Shown: in pieces, positions 58,351-64,000 of the stretch
Numbering within the stretch: position 1 is the stretch's first letter
Layout of the letters: the number at the start of each line of letters is the position of its first letter
Assembly: GCA_019925795.1 (NCBI GenBank)
Contig: CM034315.1
Span: 4,340,001-4,404,000, forward strand
Direction of reading: 5' to 3'
DNA: 64,000 nt
From: Dendrobium chrysotoxum
Lineage: Eukaryota > Streptophyta > Magnoliopsida > Asparagales > Orchidaceae
Made by a program: the position numbers and the translations under genes
Notes under the pieces: model-generated
The model's input: the letters and a program-made list of their open reading frames with translations, nothing else
Told to the model about the DNA's origin: nothing
Database searches by the model: none

Positions 58351-60913
58351 ATGGTAGCCGGAAAGGTGAAGAAGGTGATGGGTCTACAGAAAAGCCCCGC
58401 AACGCCAAAGCTTGAAACAGCGCCTTCGCAGCGGTCTTCGTCGCTTCCGAACTCGCCTCTCTCCACCGGCAAGGTGACAGTCTTTTCTCGCTCAGTCGGT
58501 GTCTATTTCCCACGATCTTCCGCGCAGGTTCAGCTCCGTTCACCCAGCATCGCCGACCTCTTTCGCCTTATCGAAGACCTGCAAGAGACGGAGTCCCGCC
58601 TGAGAACAGAGCTTCTGGAACAGAAGATACTCAAGGAGACGGTATCCATCGTGCCGTTTCTAGAGAAGGAGGTCGCTGCCAAAGACGAAGATCTGGATCG
58701 CACCAGGAAGATCGTGGAGGGGCTGGAAGCGGAGACCCGCACCCTGCGGATCGAGGTGGAGATGTTGCGTGTCAGGATTCAGGAAATAGAGGAGGAGGCG
58801 CGGCGGAGGGAGAAGGAGGTGGAGGAGTTGAGGCGGACGGTAACGGAGCAGCAAAGCGAGTTGAAGCGCTTCTGTGAAAATGGGTGTTCGTCATCACAGC
58901 AGTTTCAAGGGCTGATTGACGCCTCTGCGAAGTCGATCCTGCTGAAAAATGTTCGAAAACCCCTCACGAATCCCATTGTCGTCGTCTCTAATCACGAAGC
59001 ATCTAAACTGGAGTTGAAAGATCGGATGCGAGAAGAGAGAGAATCGGAACGGCTGTATCAACATAGTAACTGCGAAATGGAAGAGATCTTGAAACCTCGA
59101 AAAGCTCCTAGGGTACCGAATCCCCCTCCGTTGCCATCTGCTTCTCTCTCTAATTCCTTGTCGCCAACTATGGCTTCCGGAAAGAGAAACGTCGGCTCTA
59201 TGCTGGCCAGATTTCCGGCGATAAAGCCTCCTCTTCCTCCCCCGCCTCCACCCCCTCCACCGCCGCCTTCGGCTGCGAAAGGTCGGAGAATGGGTGCTGC
59301 AGCGGTGCGCCGGGCGCCTGAAGTTGTCGAGTTCTACCACTCGCTGATGCGGCGGGATTCGAGGAGGGATTCCAGTGGCGGAGTTTCCGACGCTATCGCG
59401 GTGGCGAACACCCGAAAAATGATCGGCGAGATTGAGAACCGGTCGGCTCACCTTCACGCTGTAAGTCCCGTCACCGTCGCCTCCTATTCAAGTTTCCCTC
59501 CTTTCTTCATTGTTATTAAAATTACAATTTCACCCTCTCCGTGCTGTCAGTCCATTCGCTCAGTGTTGCTATCAAAACGGCACTGTGATATATTCGAAAT
59601 GACCATTTTGTCTTCCTTGTGATTTCGTTCATTCCATTTTAGAGGGAAAATTTACAAAAATAAATTTCTGAGAAATTATTCTGTGCGGACGTTACCCGGA
59701 GATTAATCAAAATGAGTTATTTCATCCCTTCTTTGGTACCGCGGCTCGATACTGCTCGATACCTCTTGATGCCATTGACGTGACTCATTCTGATTGATCT
59801 TCGAATATAGAGCTTCACAGAATAATTTCTCGAGATTTACATACATATAACAAAAATGTTATGAATTTATTTATATCTCATATTTAATTTTTTAAATAAA
59901 CTTAGACAATATTTAAAATTTAAATTATATCAAAAATATCAATTTATTAATTAATTTAAATAATATATATATTTTATAATTATATTTTTCATATAATTTA
60001 GACAAAAAATAATATATAAATAAATATAAAATTTAAATATTACATTGATAAATAAGAGATATGCGTATGTGAATCCACCAATTCATAAGAAGGGGTTGGT
60101 GGTTTCAGATTCTCTTTTATTCTGTCGTGTCCGTTCACTTGTTTCGAGCAGTTCTTTCAAAATTATTTGGTTGCACGTGTTGTACTCCTAAATGGTGCAT
60201 ATTGCTGTTTGGTGAGGTGTGCCAGAGAGGAATTTTCAATTTTACTTTTTTACTCTACTTTCGGGCTTCAGATTAAAAAGGATGTGGAGACGCAGGGCGA
60301 TTTTATACGCTTTTTGATAAAGGCGGTGGAGAGCGCCGCGTTCTCCGACATTGAAGACCTTGTAGCCTTCGTGAAATGGCTCGACCATGAGCTTTCCTTC
60401 CTGGTATTTCTGATATTTATATATCTTTAATCTTCTTACACTATTTTGCAATTTGAAGAAGAAGACGGGGAAGCGGCTCTAAGAAGTTATGTGATTTTTC
60501 CGACTTATGATAGGTAGATGAGAGGGCAGTGCTGAAGCATTTTGATTGGCCGGAGGCGAAGTCGGATGCGATGCGGGAGGCTGCTTTTGAGTATTGCGAT
60601 TTTCGGAAGCTGGAGTCGGAGGCGTCCTCTTTCTGCGATGATCCAAGACAGCCCCGTGCTTCCGCCCTCAAAAAGATGCAGAGCCTTCTGGAAAAGTAAT
60701 GTCGAATGTCATTTTTTATTTCTTATGGTTTCATATTATTGTTGGCCACATTGTTACGAATTTCTGAACTATTTATGGCAATCTTGTATGTTTTTGTTCA
60801 GATTAGAGCTTGCCGTGTATAATCTTTCACGTGTGCGAGAGGTTGCAATGGAGCGATACAAAAATTTCCAGATCCCTTGGAAGTGGATGCTCGACTGCGG
60901 AATTGTTAGTCAG
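58351..60913 (+). CDS. CHUP1-like actin-associated protein (AT4G18570-type), 3' end outside window
   Basis: Exons 58351-59460, 60272-60403, 60514-60695 and 60802-60913, all GT-AG and in frame, give the first 512 residues. Residues 1-18 (MVAGKVKKVMGLQKSP) match the N-terminus of the AT4G18570 group. About 60-190 is a long coiled coil. A proline run (PPLPPPPPPPPPPPP-type) is at ~291-306. From ~319 the conserved CHUP1 C-terminal region begins with RRAPEVVEFYHSLMRRD, followed by MIGEIENRS, KDVETQGDFIRFLIKAVE, DIEDLVAFVKWLDHELSFL, VDERAVLKHFDWPE, ALKKMQSLLEK and FQIPWKWMLD. CHUP1 relatives act on actin in chloroplast positioning or cell growth; the exact role here is inferred. The expected next exon (an IKLxSVxLAxKYMKRV block) was not found before 64000. 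The intron after exon 4 is therefore over 3 kb and contains a foldback element. Confidence 0.9.
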
Positions 60914-61208
60914 GTCAGTGAGAATTTCGCGACCTTTCTTCTTCGAAAAAGTTTAGTTGTCGTTGGAGTGCTGTTTTCTTTTCTTTTGTTTTTTTTAATT
61001 TGTGTTTTACACTACACAGTTTTCATTACACTTCACAATGTTCATTAGCGTGTTCCATCTGTTTCTTATTGAGGAACGTGATTCTAGTTCTGTGGGATTT
61101 TGTTGCCGCAAAATGACAAAAGTTTAACGATACTCTGCGGCCGTGGGGTTATTAGTTCTTCGGGACTCGTGAGCACGCGCTCACGTGAATTGTAGTGTGT
61201 TGGATGAC

Positions 61209-63025
61209 GGGGAAATTTTAAAAAGGATCATTATTAAAGATTAAATTAGAAGAAGGATCATGATTAAAAAAAAATTTAAAAAGGATCAAAAACGCAAAGC
61301 TTTGTTGCGTGTTAACAGAAAACGCAAAGTTTAATTGCGTTTTAAGAGAAAACGTGAACAGTAATCACGTTTTCTCTTAAAACGCAATTAAGCATTCCGT
61401 TTTCTATGTATTTTCCTGTTCATGACTTATGTCAAACCTTTAGACATAAAATAGACTTAAAAAAAAGTGTACATATTGTTTGATTAAATTTTTAATAACT
61501 TTTAAATTATATTTTAAATATTTGATTAAATTTTAATTAATTTTAACTTTAAAATTTTTAATAACTATCTGCTTAAAATTTGTTTTTATTGCTTACAGGT
61601 GGAGAGAGAGGCGTATATAGACTAGGAGAGAGAAAGAGAGAGAGAGAGAGGCGCAGAGTGAGAAACGAAGGGAGAGAGGAATTTTAATATTAAATTAATT
61701 TACTTTTTAGTAATTTTTTAATTATGTTTTAATATTTTTAATATTTTTAAAATAAATTAAATTGATTGATTGAATTTAGTATTGAATATAACTATATTTA
61801 AATAAAGGAATATTTTTAAAATAAATTTTTGTCAAATGTTTTTGTTTTTTTATCATTTATCTAATTTAATTTTTCGGTTTTTTTAAAATTAAATAAAATT
61901 GATATATTTAATATTAAAATTATTTTAACATAATATTAAATATAGCTTAAACTTATTTTACTAATTTTAGTTATACAATTTAAACTTAATTAAATTTTGA
62001 TTAATAAATTAATATAATAATTACATCTTTTAAAATAATTAATCTTGTTTTAATTTTTATTAATTATTTTAAATTATTTTAAAAGATGTAATAATTAACG
62101 ACTAGCTTCACTCATAAACAAGATTAAACTTATTTTACTAATCTTGTTTTAATTTTTATTAATTATTTTAAATTATTTTAAAAGATGTATTTAAATTATT
62201 TTAAAAGATGTAATTATTATATTAATTTATTAATCAAAATTTAATTAAGTTTAAATTGTATAACTAAAATTAGTAAAATAAGTTTAAGCTATATTTAATA
62301 TTATGTTAAAATAATTTTAATATTAAATATATCAATTTTATTTAATTTTAAAAAAACCGAAAAATTAAATTAGATAAATGATAAAAAAACAAAAACATTT
62401 GACAAAAATTTATTTTAAAAATATTCCTTTATTTAAATATAGTTATATTCAATACTAAATTCAATCAATCAATTTAATTTATTTTAAAAATATTAAAAAT
62501 ATTAAAACATAATTAAAAAATTACTAAAAAGTAAATTAATTTAATATTAAAATTCCTCTCTCCTTTCGTTTCTCACTCTGCGCCTCTCTCTCTCTCTCTT
62601 TCTCTCTCCTAGTCTATATACGCCTCTCTCTCCACCTGTAAGCAATAAAAACAAATTTTAAGCAGATAGTTATTAAAAATTTTAAAGTTAAAATTAATTA
62701 AAATTTAATCAAATATTTAAAATATAATTTAAAAGTTATTAAAAATTTAATCAAACAATATGTACACTTTTTTTTAAGTCTATTTTATGTCTAAAGGTTT
62801 GACATAAGTCATGAACAGAAAAATACATAGAAAACGGAATGCTTAATTGCGTTTTAAGAGAAAACGTGATTACTGTTCACGTTTTCTCTTAAAACGCAAT
62901 TAAACTTTGCGTTTTCTGTTAACACGCAACAAAGCTTTGCGTTTTTGATCCTTTTTAAATTTTTTTTTAATCATGATCCTTCTTCTAGTTTAATCTTTAA
63001 TAATGATCCTTTTTAAAATTTCCCC
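61209..63025. mobile_element. MULE-like foldback element with ~830 bp arms
   Basis: GTTGGATGAC flanks both sides (61199-61208 and 63026-63035), a 10 bp duplication; up to two bases are shared with the palindrome, so 8-10 bp. The element starts GGGGAAATTTTAAAAAGGAT. The left arm (61209 to ~62039) and the right arm (~62190-63025) are reverse complements with only a few differences by eye. The ~150 bp loop holds a partial direct repeat. Long terminal inverted repeats with a 9-10 bp TSD point to the Mutator superfamily. No transposase is encoded. It lies in an intron of the CHUP1-like gene. Confidence 0.92.
61332..61390. repeat. 26 bp perfect hairpin inside each foldback arm
   Basis: TAATTGCGTTTTAAGAGAAA (stem continues to 61357), a 7-base loop ACAGTAA, then the exact complement to 61390. 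The same hairpin is at 62844-62902 in the right arm, with loop TTACTGT. Confidence 0.95.
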
Positions 63026-63035
63026 GTTGGATGAC

Positions 63036-64000
63036 CCGGATCTAGAACTTTTGTCTGCTTGCATTTTAGCGTCTTCCCCGATTTTGGCAATATTTTAACG
63101 TTGATTTAGTGATGAATGGCTGTTGGTATTCGTAAAGTATTAATCATACGCATTTTTATGTTGGAACTTAGTAGCAATTTAATCCTGGTTAAAATTTTTG
63201 AGGAGTTTTCCCTGAAATAAGAACTTCTTCATTACATAGGAAGATATCGTTGTCGACGATTCGGTGTATATGGGAGTTGCGATGTAATCAGGCATGGTAG
63301 GTTTATGACCGGGCCTGCCACATCATTGTCCAACTAGATGGATGCCTGATCAGCCATCCTATTAATGCTGACAGGAAAAAAGGTGAAACTTCATCTTTTG
63401 GTGATATTGCTTGGGCTTAAATTCGATGATACACAGGAATTTAAGCTCTAACAATTATGCCATGAATTAATCGTCAATATACAGAAGATTATTAATTCAT
63501 TTAATGCAGGAGTGTATATATTATTTAATAGGAGCAAATATTTCGCCGATGTTATGCTTTTTTTTTCCTGGAATGCTGAGATATTTCAAACAAAACAAGT
63601 ACATGTATGGGCCCACCGAGGAGCATGAGGCATTTTTTAACGAGGAATCCTCACGACTCCGGCCAAGGGGCACAATTTCAAAAGAGGTTTAAAAAATGTG
63701 GACAGGCTCGATTAGTCACATATGTGATGGAGTCTCTCTTTAATTTTGCAAATAATCTAATACACAACATATCTTACCTTCTTTCCTCAAGGAACTCACT
63801 TTTCAAGATGGTCCACACTTTTTTGGTTGTTTCTCTATAAATTCTTGAAAAGTTCTTTTTTGATACTCCTATTGAAATTTTACTTTTGGCTTTTGCATCC
63901 TTGATTGATCATCTTTTAGCCTTTTCTTTTTGAGAGTTGAGTATCATTAGTGCTTCAAAATCATTTCTGATTGCTTCCCATGATCCTCTAGCCCTTAAGA
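63036..64000. other. Continuing intron of the CHUP1-like gene, nothing recognised
   Basis: No match to the missing CHUP1 C-terminal exon. The short plus-strand frames at 63504-63840 have no family features. Confidence 0.5.

Noticed and set aside
58894..59457. 187-codon minus-strand frame
   Set aside because: It is the antisense of CHUP1-like exon 1; composition follows the codon bias of the real strand.
1..64000. tRNA, rRNA or other structured RNA genes
   Set aside because: I looked for tRNA A-box/B-box pairs and rRNA-like blocks and saw none. The tRNA-complementary words at 12331 and 30707 are retrotransposon primer sites.

Overview
The window is nuclear DNA of a flowering plant. Three intron-bearing genes have plant-specific architectures (a bromodomain-NET GTE protein, a mitochondrial malate dehydrogenase with a transit peptide, and a CHUP1-family protein), and they sit in AT-rich DNA filled with plant-type transposons. 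I cannot name the species or say monocot or eudicot. All calls come from reading the sequence; no database search or alignment program was run.

Layout. 0-2 kb: repeat fragments, an AT microsatellite and a short RTE-type LINE 3' end. 2.8-4.9 kb (+): GTE bromodomain gene, four coding exons. 5-24 kb: a transposon field holding a 1.2 kb Harbinger-like element, a 5'-inverted LINE, a dead copia pol, an internally deleted gypsy element with both LTRs, a hAT element carrying exons of a UXT/prefoldin-like gene, and a structurally complete but mutated 3.14 kb RTE LINE with a 17 bp target-site duplication (TSD). 24-41 kb: a nested stack. An old gypsy element has been entered by two non-coding LTR retrotransposons full of tandem arrays (A on +, B on -), by a hAT-type element carrying a cupin gene fragment and by another hAT-like element; a GC-rich hAT MITE sits in an LTR of B. 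41.3-56.8 kb (+): mitochondrial malate dehydrogenase, seven exons, 348 codons, whose last intron is 13.4 kb and has been filled by a LINE, solo LTRs and microsatellites. 58.35 kb to beyond the right edge (+): a CHUP1-like gene, four exons seen. Its next intron contains a 1.8 kb foldback (MULE-like) element with two nearly identical arms of about 830 bp.

The three genes do not form a pathway. The GTE protein reads acetylated histones, the MDH works in the mitochondrial TCA cycle, and the CHUP1-like protein probably acts in actin-linked organelle or cell-shape processes. The main interest is structural: exact insertion boundaries, gene fragments captured by DNA transposons, a twin-primed LINE, satellite-like arrays inside LTR elements, a giant TE-built intron and a long intronic hairpin.
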